A stretch of DNA of 64,000 nt from Aliidiomarina maris (GTDB taxonomy: Bacteria > Pseudomonadota > Gammaproteobacteria > Enterobacterales > Alteromonadaceae), in the NCBI RefSeq assembly GCF_003987335.1, contig NZ_PIPK01000002.1, forward strand, positions 62,001-126,000, given 5' to 3'. Below are positions 9,717 to 19,341 of this stretch, one piece after another. The notes below the pieces were generated by a model, which saw nothing but the letters and a program-made list of their open reading frames with translations, was not told the DNA's origin and did no database searches. A program made the translations under genes and the position numbers. The number at the start of each line of letters is the position of its first letter. Position 1 is the first letter of the stretch.

Positions 9717-10184
9717 TTAATTATCACCTTGGCTAAACAAGAACTGACCAATCAGCTCTTCAAGTACCATCGCAGAATTAGAATTCATAAAGCGGTCGCC
9801 GTCTTGCAACATCATAATGCCGTCGTCAATAAAGCCAGGCTCAACGCCTAAGTACTGTTCACCCAATAAACCTGAAGTCAGCACGGATACCGTTGAAGTT
9901 TCCGGTAATTGGTCATAAGCGGTGCTGATTTGCATTTCCACCACAGGCTCGTAGTACTCACCTTCCAGGTAAATACGGGTCACTCGGCCGACGGTCACAC
10001 CACCAATTTTGACTGGCGAGCGCACTTTCAAACCGCCAATATTGTCGAAGCTGGCACTCAAAGTGTACGTGCTACCGCGGGTGATGTCGGTGTTGCTGGC
10101 CACCCGCAAGGCTAAAAACACTAAAGCAACAATCGTTACGGCCACAAACACACCGACCAAAATTTCTGTTTTTCTCGTTTCCAT
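9717..10184 (-). CDS. mlaD: Phospholipid transport MCE-domain protein MlaD
   Basis: A 155-residue protein with an N-terminal transmembrane helix (about 8-27) and a single MCE domain (about 39-115: FDNIGGLKVRSPVKIGGV), then LLGEQYLGVEPG and a hydrophobic C-terminal helix. MlaD forms a periplasmic hexamer on the MlaE permease. It is somewhat shorter at the C-terminus than E. coli MlaD. It sits between mlaE and mlaB. Confidence 0.93.
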   Translation of the reverse strand: METRKTEILVGVFVAVTIVALVFLALRVASNTDITRGSTYTLSASFDNIGGLKVRSPVKIGGVTVGRVTRIYLEGEYYEPVVEMQISTAYDQLPETSTVSVLTSGLLGEQYLGVEPGFIDDGIMMLQDGDRFMNSNSAMVLEELIGQFLFSQGDN

Positions 10185-10208
10185 TGGCTAAACCTATCAA
10201 ATATAAAA

Positions 10209-10982
10209 TTAGCTAAACATGATTGCAGTCAGGACAAAGTCCAAACCCAACACGGCCAACGAACCAGTGACTACTGTCGAGGTCGTTGCTTTGCTGATAC
10301 CTGCAGAGGTAGGTTCAGCGGTATATCCTTTATAGAGCGCAATCCAGGTCACCACGAATGCAAAGACCAAGCTTTTGATCACCCCATTCATGACATCGTC
10401 ACGCCAATCAACCGCCGACTGCATGACTGACCAAAAGGCACCATCATCGACACCCAGCCATTGCACCCCGACGAAGTAGCCGCCCAGGATACCGACTGCA
10501 GTGAAAATCAGCGCCAGCATCGGCATACTGATAAAGCCTGCCCAGAAACGCGGTGCGACCACGCGGCGAAGCGGGTCAACTGCCATCATTTCAAGACTTG
10601 AAAGTTGCTCTGTGGCACGCATCAAGCCAATTTCTGCGGTCAGTGCCGAACCTGCGCGACCCGCAAACAGCAATGCGGTGACCACAGGCCCAAGCTCGCG
10701 CAAGAGTGACAATGCGACCATTGGCCCCAGCGCCTGCTCAGCGCCGAAATCCACCAGAATGGTGTAGCCTTGCAAGCCTAGCACCATGCCGATAAACAAG
10801 CCGGAAATTAGAATAATCAGCAATGACTGCACGCCCACTACGTACATTTGACGAACAAACAGTGGGAATGATTTACGCGGTTGAGGCTTCCCGATAATCG
10901 CTTGCAGCAACATAATTAAGGCTGCGCCCATACCGCGAAATATATTTAGGCTCGAGCGGCCTAAATTCGCTAAAACATCCAT
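10209..10982 (-). CDS. mlaE: Phospholipid ABC transporter permease MlaE
   Basis: A 257-residue integral membrane permease of the MlaE family, with about five hydrophobic segments. The signature [27 protein letters not shown] is present, split by the coupling region. Its ATG overlaps the mlaF stop by one base (TAATG), indicating translational coupling. Confidence 0.95.
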   Translation of the reverse strand: MDVLANLGRSSLNIFRGMGAALIMLLQAIIGKPQPRKSFPLFVRQMYVVGVQSLLIILISGLFIGMVLGLQGYTILVDFGAEQALGPMVALSLLRELGPVVTALLFAGRAGSALTAEIGLMRATEQLSSLEMMAVDPLRRVVAPRFWAGFISMPMLALIFTAVGILGGYFVGVQWLGVDDGAFWSVMQSAVDWRDDVMNGVIKSLVFAFVVTWIALYKGYTAEPTSAGISKATTSTVVTGSLAVLGLDFVLTAIMFS

Positions 10983-11782
10983 TAGCCCTTCCTTACCATT
11001 AAGTCTTCGAGGTAATCGTTCGCCTGATAATGGAACGGTACAGGCCCGTCGGGTTCACCATTCAAGAATTGACGCACTAAGGCGGACTCATGATTTAGTA
11101 ACTCGCTCGGTGACCCCTGCGCAACCACCTGCTTATTCGCAATAATCGCGACATGGTCAGCAATACCCATAGTTTCATGAATATCATGAGATACTACAAT
11201 ACTGGTCAGCCCTAAGGTTTCATTCAGTGAGCGGATAAGTTTGACGATCATGCCCATAGAAATAGGGTCTTGGCCGGTAAAAGGCTCATCATACATAATT
11301 AATTCGGGATCCAAGGCGATTGACCGCGCTAACGCGGCGCGACGTGCCATACCACCTGACAATTCACTCGGAAATAACTGCCCAGCACCACGCAATCCGA
11401 CCGCCTGAAGTTTCATCTTCACAATGGTGTCGACAATTTCACGCGGCAGCTCCGTATGTTCGTGGATAGGGAATGCCACGTTTTGGTTGACTGTCATATC
11501 AGTAAACAGCGCCCCACTTTGAAACAACATACTCATGCGCTTACGCAACTCAAATAGTTCTTTGCGCGATAAGCTTGGCACTTCTTGGCCGGCAAATTGA
11601 ACACTACCTGAGCGTGGTTTCAGCTGACCACCGATAAGACGTAACATCGTCGTCTTACCGCAGCCACTCGGGCCCATAATCGCAGTAATTTTTCCACGCG
11701 GAACACGTAAATTCACACCTTGGTATATCGGCGTATTACCGCGATAAAAGTGCACGTCCTGTAATTCAACTAAATTATCCAC
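10982..11782 (-). CDS. mlaF: Phospholipid ABC transporter ATP-binding protein MlaF
   Basis: A 266-residue ABC ATPase with Walker A GPSGCGKT (37-44), signature LSGGMARR, Walker [10 protein letters not shown] and the switch His in VVSHD. The LSGGMARR variant is typical of MlaF. It energises lipid movement between the inner membrane and MlaD. It is first in the operon, and a TetR gene lies directly upstream on the same strand. Confidence 0.95.
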   Translation of the reverse strand: MDNLVELQDVHFYRGNTPIYQGVNLRVPRGKITAIMGPSGCGKTTMLRLIGGQLKPRSGSVQFAGQEVPSLSRKELFELRKRMSMLFQSGALFTDMTVNQNVAFPIHEHTELPREIVDTIVKMKLQAVGLRGAGQLFPSELSGGMARRAALARSIALDPELIMYDEPFTGQDPISMGMIVKLIRSLNETLGLTSIVVSHDIHETMGIADHVAIIANKQVVAQGSPSELLNHESALVRQFLNGEPDGPVPFHYQANDYLEDLMVRKG

Positions 11783-11835
11783 GTATCAACCTTTACTTTT
11801 TACACGTGCAGCTGCTTCACGGCTGCGCTGCTCAG

Positions 11836-12405
11836 TTACTCTTCAATATATTTGCGAATCGCCTGTACGAACACATCGCGTTCTTGCGGATCGCTATCCA
11901 TCATACCGAGTTGCTGCATTAAACGTTCACCCAGTACCGCAAAAAATGCAATGCGGGCCTTGTCGCCGCCCATTTGACTGGCATCAAAGCGTGCGAATAG
12001 TTCCTCAAACCGACCTTGCAAAGGCTTCAGTAAGTCGCGATTGTGCGACGCGGCGCATAACACTGCGCTGTCCAATGCCAACTCGTCGTTGCCGTCTTTC
12101 GCCACGCGCTGAACATTCGCTTCAGACATAATCAGCGCCTTGAGCTCAGCGTCAGGCCCATCGAATTGCGGCGTTAAGTCTTCGCGTAATTGCTCTCGCG
12201 TATCGATGAGGCGTTCCATCATCGCCAAGACCAATTCGTCTTTACTCGCAAAGTGGTATAGCAAACCACCTTTACTGATACCAGTTTCTTCACTTAACTT
12301 ATCAAAAGTTAACTGAGCCGCACCATGGCTTTTCACCAATTGCTCGGCCGCCATTAAGATATAATTACGTTTACTCGGACGACCACCACGAGGCTTTGCG
12401 TTCAT
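11836..12405 (-). CDS. TetR/AcrR-family transcriptional regulator
   Basis: 189 residues from ATG 12405, which has a strong AGGAGA site seven bases away; a longer frame from 12531 is not supported. The N-terminal helix-turn-helix (about 8-60) contains LTFDKLSEETGISKGGLLYHFASKDEL. The remaining C-terminal ligand/dimer domain is not assignable to a ligand. It is divergent from kdsD and upstream of mlaF. The palindrome at 12445-12458 may be its operator. Target genes are unknown. Confidence 0.85.
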   Translation of the reverse strand: MNAKPRGGRPSKRNYILMAAEQLVKSHGAAQLTFDKLSEETGISKGGLLYHFASKDELVLAMMERLIDTREQLREDLTPQFDGPDAELKALIMSEANVQRVAKDGNDELALDSAVLCAASHNRDLLKPLQGRFEELFARFDASQMGGDKARIAFFAVLGERLMQQLGMMDSDPQERDVFVQAIRKYIEE

Positions 12406-12444
12406 GCTCTGTCTCCTAACTATAATGCAAGCATAGTAGCAGAG

Positions 12445-12458
12445 ACCGTCCGAGCGGT
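12445..12458. promoter_or_regulatory. Candidate TetR operator
   Basis: ACCGTCCGAGCGGT is a partial palindrome (ACCG/CGGT arms with a CG-containing centre) 40 bases upstream of the TetR gene and about 100 bases before kdsD. The spacing and ACCG..CGGT arms resemble operators of TetR-family autorepressors. No binding data exist here. Confidence 0.35.
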
Positions 12459-12554
12459 ACATAAAGAAAGCGTAACAAGATGTAGGCCACAATAGCTGAC
12501 TTGACGACACCAAGTGATATACTGTCGCCAAAGTGAAAGAATTTCAGGATTTAC

Positions 12555-13532
12555 ATGACCCAACACGTGAATGAATTTATCCAGCAAGGGCTGCGCGTAT
12601 TAGATATTGAACGCGCTGGCATTGACGATATCACGCCTTCAATCAATCAAGACTTTGCCCAAGCCTGCGAGCTGATGCTCAACTGCCGTGGCCGCGTGGT
12701 GGTCACCGGGATGGGTAAATCAGGTCATATTGGCAATAAAATTGCTGCGACACTCGCCAGTACTGGCACCCCTGCTTTTTTCATGCACCCGGGCGAAGCA
12801 AGTCACGGCGACCTTGGTATGATTACCGCCACCGACGTGGTGTTAGCCATGTCGAATTCAGGCGAGACCTCAGAAGTGATTAGCATCGTACCTGTGATTA
12901 AGCGCCTTGGGGTCACCTTAATTTCAATGACGGGTAACCCACAATCGACATTGGCGCGCGCCGCTGATGTGCATATTAATGTCGCTGTGCAAACCGAGGC
13001 CTGTCCCCTTGGGCTGGCGCCAACAGCCAGCACGACCGCTGCCTTAGTGATGGGTGACGCCCTTGCGGTTGCGCTGTTGCATGCACGCGGCTTTACTGCC
13101 GATGACTTCGCACTCTCCCACCCGGGCGGCAGCTTAGGCCGGCGCTTATTACTGCGCGTGAGCGATATTATGCATGAAGGCGAGCGCCTGCCCAAAGTAC
13201 GCCACGATGCCATTATTAAGGATGCGCTGTTAGAAATTTCGCGCAAAGGCCTCGGCATGACCGCGGTGGTGGATGATAATGACGTGTTACTCGGGATTTT
13301 TACCGACGGCGATTTGCGCCGTATTTTAGACCAGCAGGTTGATGTCCACACGACCTCTATCGCCAGCGTCATGACCGCGCGTTGTATTACGGCTAAGCCT
13401 GAGATGCTGGCCGCCGAAGCATTGAAACTGATGGAAGATAAAAAAATTAATGGGCTTGTGGTTGTGAATAAACAACAGTGCCCAGTGGGCGCATTTAACA
13501 TGCATGACCTATTACGTGCTGGAGTAATCTAA
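12555..13532 (+). CDS. kdsD: D-arabinose 5-phosphate isomerase
   Basis: Converts ribulose 5-phosphate to arabinose 5-phosphate, the first step of KDO synthesis for lipopolysaccharide. The 325 residues comprise a SIS domain (about 40-180; TGMGKSGHIGNKIAATLASTGT and HPGEASHGDLGM) and two CBS domains (about 205-325; ISRKGLGMTAVVD and FTDGDLRR). The TAA overlaps the kdsC ATG by one base. It heads the KDO/Lpt operon. Confidence 0.95.
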   Translation: MTQHVNEFIQQGLRVLDIERAGIDDITPSINQDFAQACELMLNCRGRVVVTGMGKSGHIGNKIAATLASTGTPAFFMHPGEASHGDLGMITATDVVLAMSNSGETSEVISIVPVIKRLGVTLISMTGNPQSTLARAADVHINVAVQTEACPLGLAPTASTTAALVMGDALAVALLHARGFTADDFALSHPGGSLGRRLLLRVSDIMHEGERLPKVRHDAIIKDALLEISRKGLGMTAVVDDNDVLLGIFTDGDLRRILDQQVDVHTTSIASVMTARCITAKPEMLAAEALKLMEDKKINGLVVVNKQQCPVGAFNMHDLLRAGVI

Positions 13533-14113
13533 TGCAACACCCACTTCCACCAAAAGACACCCCGTTTGTAACCACTTGGTACGGCGATATTCACCATGAT
13601 TTATTCGCGCGTTTTGGCCACGTCAAACTCCTTATCTGTGATATCGATGGGGTATTTTCTGACGGTCGCATTTACCTTGGTAATGACGGCGAAGAATTAA
13701 AAGCCTTTCATACTCGCGACGGGTTTGGTGTGAAAGCACTGATGACCGCGGGTGTTGAAGTGGCAGTCATCACCGGTCGCCGTTCAAATATTGTGCAGCG
13801 ACGTATGGAGTCTTTGGGCGTGAAACATATTTACCAAGGCCAGGACGACAAAACCAAAGCCTACGCTGAACTACTAAATACACTTGAACTTAGCCATGCG
13901 GACGTTGCCTACGTAGGTGATGATGTACCCGATTTGAGTCTCATTCGGCAGGTTGGGCTCGGTATCGCAGTGCGTGACGCCCACCCCAGCGTTCAGCAAG
14001 CTGCCAGTTACGTCACAGCCTTGCCTGGTGGGTTTGGTGCTGTGCGCGAAGTCACTGACTTATTGTTAATGGCCCAAGGTAAGCTAAACGAATACACAGG
14101 AAGCAGCGAGTGA
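13532..14113 (+). CDS. kdsC: 3-deoxy-D-manno-octulosonate 8-phosphate phosphatase
   Basis: HAD-superfamily phosphatase (type C0, no cap) that releases KDO from KDO-8-P. The motifs are CDIDGVFSDGRI (nucleophile Asp37), ITGRRS (motif II), the Lys in the GQDDKTKA region and YVGDDVPDLS (motif IV). It has 193 residues, near the family length. It overlaps kdsD by one base and lptC by four. Confidence 0.95.
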   Translation: MQHPLPPKDTPFVTTWYGDIHHDLFARFGHVKLLICDIDGVFSDGRIYLGNDGEELKAFHTRDGFGVKALMTAGVEVAVITGRRSNIVQRRMESLGVKHIYQGQDDKTKAYAELLNTLELSHADVAYVGDDVPDLSLIRQVGLGIAVRDAHPSVQQAASYVTALPGGFGAVREVTDLLLMAQGKLNEYTGSSE

Positions 14114-14691
14114 ACTGGCGCATCTGGACGATTCTAGCGGCAATTGGTGTCGCCTTAGTATTGCTTTTCTGGCGGCCTTTTTCGGGGCCAGCGCCAACCA
14201 GTGACCTGTTTGACCCATCTGAACTGCAGCCTGATTTCGTAGCCGAAGGTTTGTTTACTAAACTGTTTAACCCTGCAGGTGAGCTTCAGCATCGAATAGA
14301 GTCTCGTCGTATGGCACACTTTAGTGTCATTGGCTTAACTGAATTGAGTGAACCCAAGTACATTACCACGCTAATCGATAGCGACGGCCAAGTACAGGTA
14401 TGGCAGTTAGTCGCTGACTCAGGCCGCTACCATAACGATGAACGTTTAGAGCTGCTGGATAATGTGCGAATCACCAATGTGCAGGGCAATGCATTTATCA
14501 ATGCGATTGAAACTGATTATTTGATGATTCACCTAGTCACCCAAGATATTACCACGGACCACCCGGTGCTTGCGCATGGTCCTCAATTTGAAGTACGCGG
14601 ACAGGGCCTCAGGGCAAACCTTGAAGCCCAACAACTGGAGTTAATCAACCATGTTCAAACCACCTATTATCCTCAGCGCGATCCTCAGTAG
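14110..14691 (+). CDS. lptC: LPS export protein LptC
   Basis: A bitopic inner-membrane protein of the Lpt bridge, 193 residues, beginning at GTG that overlaps the kdsC stop (GTGA). One N-terminal helix (about 5-22) is followed by a periplasmic jellyroll domain with repeated beta strands (GLFTKLFNPAGELQHRIESRR). It passes LPS from LptB2FG to LptA. The lptA start lies inside its 3' end. Confidence 0.92.
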   Translation: MNWRIWTILAAIGVALVLLFWRPFSGPAPTSDLFDPSELQPDFVAEGLFTKLFNPAGELQHRIESRRMAHFSVIGLTELSEPKYITTLIDSDGQVQVWQLVADSGRYHNDERLELLDNVRITNVQGNAFINAIETDYLMIHLVTQDITTDHPVLAHGPQFEVRGQGLRANLEAQQLELINHVQTTYYPQRDPQ

Positions 14692-15181
14692 TCTGTTGAT
14701 AAGCCCGGTGTTTGCAGACGCAAGCCGCGACTTCCAACAGCCAATTTCAATCGAAGCCGATGACCAAGAGCTAGATATTCAGGCCAACCGCGTGATCGTG
14801 CGCAACAATGTCATTATTCGTCAGGGTAGCCTGTTAATCACCGCAGATCGTCTTGAGGTAGTCAGTGACGGTGACGTGTCACAAGGAGAAGGCGAAGTAT
14901 TCATCGCTACGGGCTCGCCTGCCACCTACCAGCAGGAAGTGGAAGACGGCATGCTGGTTGAAGCAAGTGCATCCGAGATTCGCTATGACGCCTCAACACG
15001 AATTTTGGTTTTGCAAGGCAATGCGCAGATGCTACAAAGCGGCAACCAAGTCAGCGCAAACCGCATTACCTATTATGTAGACGAGCAACGGGTGACCGCT
15101 GAGCGCGACCAAGACAGTGAAGAACGAGTCCGTACTATTTTCCAGCCGCGCCAAAATGGCGGCTCCAACCAAGGTAATTAA
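14651..15181 (+). CDS. lptA: LPS transport periplasmic protein LptA
   Basis: A 176-residue periplasmic bridge protein. The signal peptide spans about residues 1-22 (ending PVFADA) and is followed by an OstA-like jellyroll (about 30-145; [35 protein letters not shown]). It overlaps lptC by 41 bases, a coupling also seen in enterobacteria, and is two bases from lptB. Confidence 0.94.
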   Translation: MFKPPIILSAILSSLLISPVFADASRDFQQPISIEADDQELDIQANRVIVRNNVIIRQGSLLITADRLEVVSDGDVSQGEGEVFIATGSPATYQQEVEDGMLVEASASEIRYDASTRILVLQGNAQMLQSGNQVSANRITYYVDEQRVTAERDQDSEERVRTIFQPRQNGGSNQGN

Positions 15182-15183
15182 GC

Positions 15184-15909
15184 ATGGCAACCTTGAAAGT
15201 TGAGCATTTAGCGAAAAGCTATAAAAAGCGCCAGGTGGTTAAAGACGTAAGCTTACAGGTCGATGCCGGGCAAGTGATTGGCTTGCTGGGGCCGAATGGT
15301 GCGGGCAAAACCACGACCTTTTATATGATTGTTGGCTTGGTCAATAACGACAAAGGCCGTATCACCCTTGACGATGAAGACCTGACGTTACTGCCGATGC
15401 ATGCACGTGCGCGACGCGGTATCGGTTATCTGCCGCAAGAATCATCGGTGTTTCGCAAGTTATCTGTGCGCGATAACATTATGGCTATCTTAGAAACTCG
15501 CAAAGACCTCGACAGTGAAGGTCGTGAAGCGGCGTTAGACGCGTTGGTGGCGGAATTCAACATCGGCCATATCGTCAACAGTTTGGGTATGAGTTTGTCT
15601 GGTGGTGAACGTCGCAGGGTAGAAATTGCCCGTGCCCTTGCCGCAGAGCCGAAATTTATTTTGCTCGACGAACCATTCGCGGGCGTTGACCCGATTTCAG
15701 TGATCGATATCAAAAAAATCATTCAACAGTTGCGTAATCGCGGTATCGGCGTGCTGATTACCGACCATAATGTACGTGAGACCTTGTCAGTTTGTGAGCG
15801 TGCCTATATTGTCAGTCAAGGAGAGTTGATTGCATCCGGCAGCGCACAGCAGATACTGGCCAATCAACAGGTAAAAGATGTCTATCTGGGTGACCAGTTT
15901 ACATTGTAA
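15184..15909 (+). CDS. lptB: LPS export ABC transporter ATP-binding protein LptB
   Basis: 241 residues; Walker A GPNGAGKT (36-43), Q-loop [13 protein letters not shown], signature [15 protein letters not shown], Walker [14 protein letters not shown] and switch His in ITDHNVRET. This is the ATPase of LptB2FG that extracts LPS from the inner membrane. It is the last lpt gene before rpoN. Confidence 0.96.
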   Translation: MATLKVEHLAKSYKKRQVVKDVSLQVDAGQVIGLLGPNGAGKTTTFYMIVGLVNNDKGRITLDDEDLTLLPMHARARRGIGYLPQESSVFRKLSVRDNIMAILETRKDLDSEGREAALDALVAEFNIGHIVNSLGMSLSGGERRRVEIARALAAEPKFILLDEPFAGVDPISVIDIKKIIQQLRNRGIGVLITDHNVRETLSVCERAYIVSQGELIASGSAQQILANQQVKDVYLGDQFTL

Positions 15910-15952
15910 GATACAGCGATAGCCTGTGAAGACATAAGCGAATAAAAAGAAT

Positions 15953-17419
15953 ATGAAGCAAAGTCTGCAGTTAAAACTTGGCCAACAACTTACCATGACC
16001 CCGCAATTGCAGCAGGCCATTCGCCTGCTGCAGCTTTCGTCACTGGATTTACAGCAAGAAATTCAGGACGCATTGGATGGTAACCCGTTGCTGGAAGTTG
16101 ACCATGACGATGACTTCGCTGGCGCACAAGATAACGATCATAACGACGAGCATGATGCGACTGTTGCTGACACAAGCAGCATGGAAACCAGCGACGCGCT
16201 ACAACAACAAGATATTCCACAAGATTTGCCCACCGACTCAAGCTGGGACGACGTCTATTCAGCCAGTACCAGCTCTGCCAAAGGGAGCGTTAGCGCTGAC
16301 GACGATTTCGTCTACCAAGGCGAAACCAGCCAAAGCTTACAAGACTACCTGATTTGGCAAATGCAATTGTCGCATTTTAGCGCTGAAGATGAGGCGATTG
16401 CTCAAGCGATTATTGATGCGGTGGATGAAGCCGGTTATTTAACCGTCAGCTTGGAAGATATTCAGTTAGCGGTTGAAAAAGATTTCCCCGAGGTCACTGA
16501 CGCCGAAGTCTGTATGGTTCTAAAGCGTGTACAACGTTTTGACCCTATAGGAGTCGCAGCTCGCAGCGTGAGTGAATGCCTACTTATTCAACTGCAGCAT
16601 ATGCCAGATACCACCCCAATGCGTGATCACACCATGGCGGTTATCCGTGATCACCTCGATTTATTAGCGGCACGAGACTATCGAACTCTGGCGCGAAAGT
16701 CTAAGCTTAGAGAAGAGCAATTACGCGAGGTGATGCGGCTGCTGCACCAACTGAATCCGCGTCCCGGTGAAAGTGTGGTGCAAAGGGAATCTGAATATGT
16801 CATACCTGATGTATCCGTGTTTAAGCATCAGGGGCGTTGGGTGGTTGAATTGAATCCGGATTCAGTGCCGAAGCTGCGAGTCAATGAGGAATACGCCGCA
16901 TTGTCCAAGCAGGCAAAACGCGCATCAGACTCAGATTATATTAAGCAGCATGTGCAAGACGCACGTTGGTTTATTAAAAGTATTGAAAGTCGTAATGAAA
17001 CCTTGTTAAAAGTAACTCATGCTATCGTACAACGTCAGCAAGCGTTCTTTGAACACGGTGAAGAAGCGATGAAACCGATGGTGCTGAATGATATTGCGGA
17101 AGCGATTGATATGCATGAATCGACAGTTTCACGGGTGACGACGCAAAAGTTTATGCACACCCCACGTGGCATTTTCGAGCTGAAGTACTTTTTTTCTAGT
17201 CATGTCAGTACCGAGAATGGTGGCGAGTGCTCCTCAACCGCTATTCGAGCCTTAATTCGGAAGTTGGTTGCGGCAGAAAGTCCCGGTAAACCATTAAGTG
17301 ATAGCAAAATTGCTGAACTCATGGCGGATCAGGGAATCCAAGTAGCTAGACGGACGATTGCGAAGTATCGGGAGTCACTCAATATTCCGCCTTCCAATCA
17401 ACGTAAAAGCCTACTTTAA
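15953..17419 (+). CDS. rpoN: RNA polymerase sigma-54 factor
   Basis: 488 residues. Region I is Gln/Leu rich ([20 protein letters not shown], residues 6-25), region II acidic (about 45-110), and the core-binding and HTH region DNA-binding parts follow, with the RpoN box [10 protein letters not shown] at 465-474, which reads the -24 element. It directs genes needing bacterial enhancer-binding proteins. The order rpoN-hpf-ptsN-rapZ-ptsO is the conserved nitrogen-PTS cluster. Confidence 0.97.
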   Translation: MKQSLQLKLGQQLTMTPQLQQAIRLLQLSSLDLQQEIQDALDGNPLLEVDHDDDFAGAQDNDHNDEHDATVADTSSMETSDALQQQDIPQDLPTDSSWDDVYSASTSSAKGSVSADDDFVYQGETSQSLQDYLIWQMQLSHFSAEDEAIAQAIIDAVDEAGYLTVSLEDIQLAVEKDFPEVTDAEVCMVLKRVQRFDPIGVAARSVSECLLIQLQHMPDTTPMRDHTMAVIRDHLDLLAARDYRTLARKSKLREEQLREVMRLLHQLNPRPGESVVQRESEYVIPDVSVFKHQGRWVVELNPDSVPKLRVNEEYAALSKQAKRASDSDYIKQHVQDARWFIKSIESRNETLLKVTHAIVQRQQAFFEHGEEAMKPMVLNDIAEAIDMHESTVSRVTTQKFMHTPRGIFELKYFFSSHVSTENGGECSSTAIRALIRKLVAAESPGKPLSDSKIAELMADQGIQVARRTIAKYRESLNIPPSNQRKSLL

Positions 17420-17446
17420 ACGACGGCAACAGAAGGAAGATGTACT

Positions 17447-17734
17447 ATGCAAATTAATTTAACTGGTCATCATGTCGACATTACTGAAGCTCTGCGTGAG
17501 TATGTAGACACCAAATTCGCTAAGCTTGAACGCCACTTTGACCATATTACCAACGTGCATGTAATTTTAAACGTTGAAAAGTTGCGCCAAAAAGCGGAAG
17601 CTACCGTCCATTTAAGTGGGGCCGAGGTGTTTGCCACCTCCGAGCATGAAGACATGTATGCGGCAATTGACGGTTTGATTGACAAGTTAGACCGCCAGGT
17701 TGTGAAGCATAAAGAGAAGCTGAAACGCCATTAA
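17447..17734 (+). CDS. hpf: Ribosome hibernation promoting factor (short form)
   Basis: A 95-residue protein of the HPF/YfiA family, short form. It contains MQINLTGHHVDITEALREYV and the basic C-terminal helix KLDRQVVKHKEKLKRH. It helps form inactive 100S ribosomes in stationary phase. AGAAGGAAG upstream supports the ATG. It is two bases before ptsN. Confidence 0.94.
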   Translation: MQINLTGHHVDITEALREYVDTKFAKLERHFDHITNVHVILNVEKLRQKAEATVHLSGAEVFATSEHEDMYAAIDGLIDKLDRQVVKHKEKLKRH

Positions 17735-17736
17735 CT

Positions 17737-18201
17737 ATGCAACTAAGTGACATTTTGAGCTTGGACTGCACACACTGTGCAGTCCAACATTCAAGTAAAA
17801 AGAAGCTACTTGAAACTATCAGCGGTATGGTCGCTCCCAAACTTGTTGGGATTCATCGTGCCGACGTATTTGACAGCCTACTTCAGCGTGAACGCTTAGG
17901 TAGTACCGGCATCGGCCTTGGCATTGCGATTCCCCACGGGCGTTTGGCCAAAGCCAACCAACCCGTTGCGGTGCTAATTACGATGGCGCAAGCAGTCGAT
18001 TTCGATGCCATTGACAATCAGCCTGTGGATATCGTTTTCGCCTTACTCGTACCTGAAGACCAACCCGAGCAACATTTACAAACGTTGTCAGAAGTCGCCC
18101 GCCGTCTCAACAACAAAGAATGCTGCCGCGCTTTGAGAAAAGCCTCTACTAATCAAGAGTTGTACGATATCTTTTTGCAGGACGAGCCCCCGTGCAGCTA
18201 A
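17737..18201 (+). CDS. ptsN: Nitrogen-PTS enzyme IIA (PtsN)
   Basis: A 154-residue EIIA-Ntr domain; His67 in GLGIAIPHGRL is the phosphorylated residue. It receives phosphate from the PtsO carrier and tunes potassium and nitrogen responses. It overlaps rapZ by ten bases. Confidence 0.95.
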   Translation: MQLSDILSLDCTHCAVQHSSKKKLLETISGMVAPKLVGIHRADVFDSLLQRERLGSTGIGLGIAIPHGRLAKANQPVAVLITMAQAVDFDAIDNQPVDIVFALLVPEDQPEQHLQTLSEVARRLNNKECCRALRKASTNQELYDIFLQDEPPCS

Positions 18202-19043
18202 TCATTGTCAGCGGGCGCTCAGGCTCTGGTAAAACCATCGCGTTGCGAGTGCTCGAAGACTTAGGTTTCTACTGCGTAGATAACCTTCCCATTAGCTTAC
18301 TGCCAACCTTGATTCACGCCATTATGGGTAAATTTGAATCAATCGCGGTCAGTGTCGATGTGCGCAACTTGCCTGCCGATGAAGAAGAACTGGCGGAAGC
18401 CCTTGATTTCTTACCGGTTAAGCTTAAAGCCGATATCTTATTTATTGACGCCAATGACGAAGTATTGATGCGTCGTTACGGCGAAACACGTCGTTTACAC
18501 CCCTTATCACAAGGCAGCATGCCGCTGTCTGAAGCTATTGCCTTAGAATATAAATTACTCGAGCCAATGGCATTGCGCGCCACGTGGCGCATTGATAGCT
18601 CCAGCTTTAGTGTGCATGAACTCAGTGAGCAAGTTACAGAACGCGTGCTCGGCCGTAAGATGAATAAGTTAATTCTTGTTTTTACCTCATTTGGCTTCAA
18701 ACATGGCCTACCCTCAACCCTGGATACCGTGTTTGATGCGCGCATTCTGCCCAACCCACATTGGGAGCCAGAGCTAAAGCCGTTTACTGGGCTCGATGAA
18801 CCAGTACAACGCTTTTTGGGTCAGCAGCCACTCGTGACTAAGTTTATCTACCAAGTTGAGAACTTCATCTCCACTTGGCTGCCGTACTTTCAACGTAGTA
18901 ACCGCAGTTACTTAACCATAGGCATCGGCTGCACTGGCGGACAGCATCGTTCGGTGTATATCGCCGAGCAGCTAGCCAACCATTTTCGCACCGTGCACGA
19001 CCAAGTGCAGGTTAAGCACCGAGAACTTGAGAGAAAATCATGA
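18192..19043 (+). CDS. rapZ: RNase adapter protein RapZ
   Basis: 283 residues beginning at GTG 18192. Walker A GRSGSGKT (8-15) and the C-terminal GCTGGQHRSVY motif define the family. In enterobacteria RapZ delivers the GlmZ small RNA to RNase E, and also binds glucosamine-6-phosphate; whether GlmZ exists here is unknown. It overlaps ptsN at the start and ptsO at the end (ATGA, four bases). Confidence 0.95.
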   Translation: MQLIIVSGRSGSGKTIALRVLEDLGFYCVDNLPISLLPTLIHAIMGKFESIAVSVDVRNLPADEEELAEALDFLPVKLKADILFIDANDEVLMRRYGETRRLHPLSQGSMPLSEAIALEYKLLEPMALRATWRIDSSSFSVHELSEQVTERVLGRKMNKLILVFTSFGFKHGLPSTLDTVFDARILPNPHWEPELKPFTGLDEPVQRFLGQQPLVTKFIYQVENFISTWLPYFQRSNRSYLTIGIGCTGGQHRSVYIAEQLANHFRTVHDQVQVKHRELERKS

Positions 19044-19315
19044 CCCCAATAAGCCGTGAAATGGTCATCCGTAATAAACTTGGGTTGCATGCGCGTGCTG
19101 CCACTAAACTGGTGCGTTTGGCTAATCAGTTTGACGCCGTTATTTCAGTTAAACAAGGCACTCAGGAAGTGAACGCAAGTAGCGTGATGTGTTTAATGCT
19201 GCTGGCGAGTCAACAAGGTAAAACCATCACCGTCAATGCAGTGGGGAAAGACGCAGAAAAGGCTCTCGATGCTATCGAGAACCTGATCCAAAACCGCTTT
19301 GATGAAGACGAATAA
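19040..19315 (+). CDS. ptsO: Nitrogen-PTS phosphocarrier protein NPr
   Basis: A 91-residue HPr-like protein; His17 in NKLGLHARAATKLV is the phospho-carrier, and MCLMLLASQQGK matches the second helix. It passes phosphate to PtsN. It overlaps rapZ by four bases and is the last gene of the run that begins at kdsD. Confidence 0.94.
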   Translation: MTPISREMVIRNKLGLHARAATKLVRLANQFDAVISVKQGTQEVNASSVMCLMLLASQQGKTITVNAVGKDAEKALDAIENLIQNRFDEDE

Positions 19316-19341
19316 GTGAATTAGCGACAGATTCCCCGCGA

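Noticed and set aside
14651-14691. Frameshift suspected because lptC and lptA overlap by 41 bases
   Set aside because: Both frames are complete with proper start, signal peptide and stop; a similar overlap is normal in enterobacteria.
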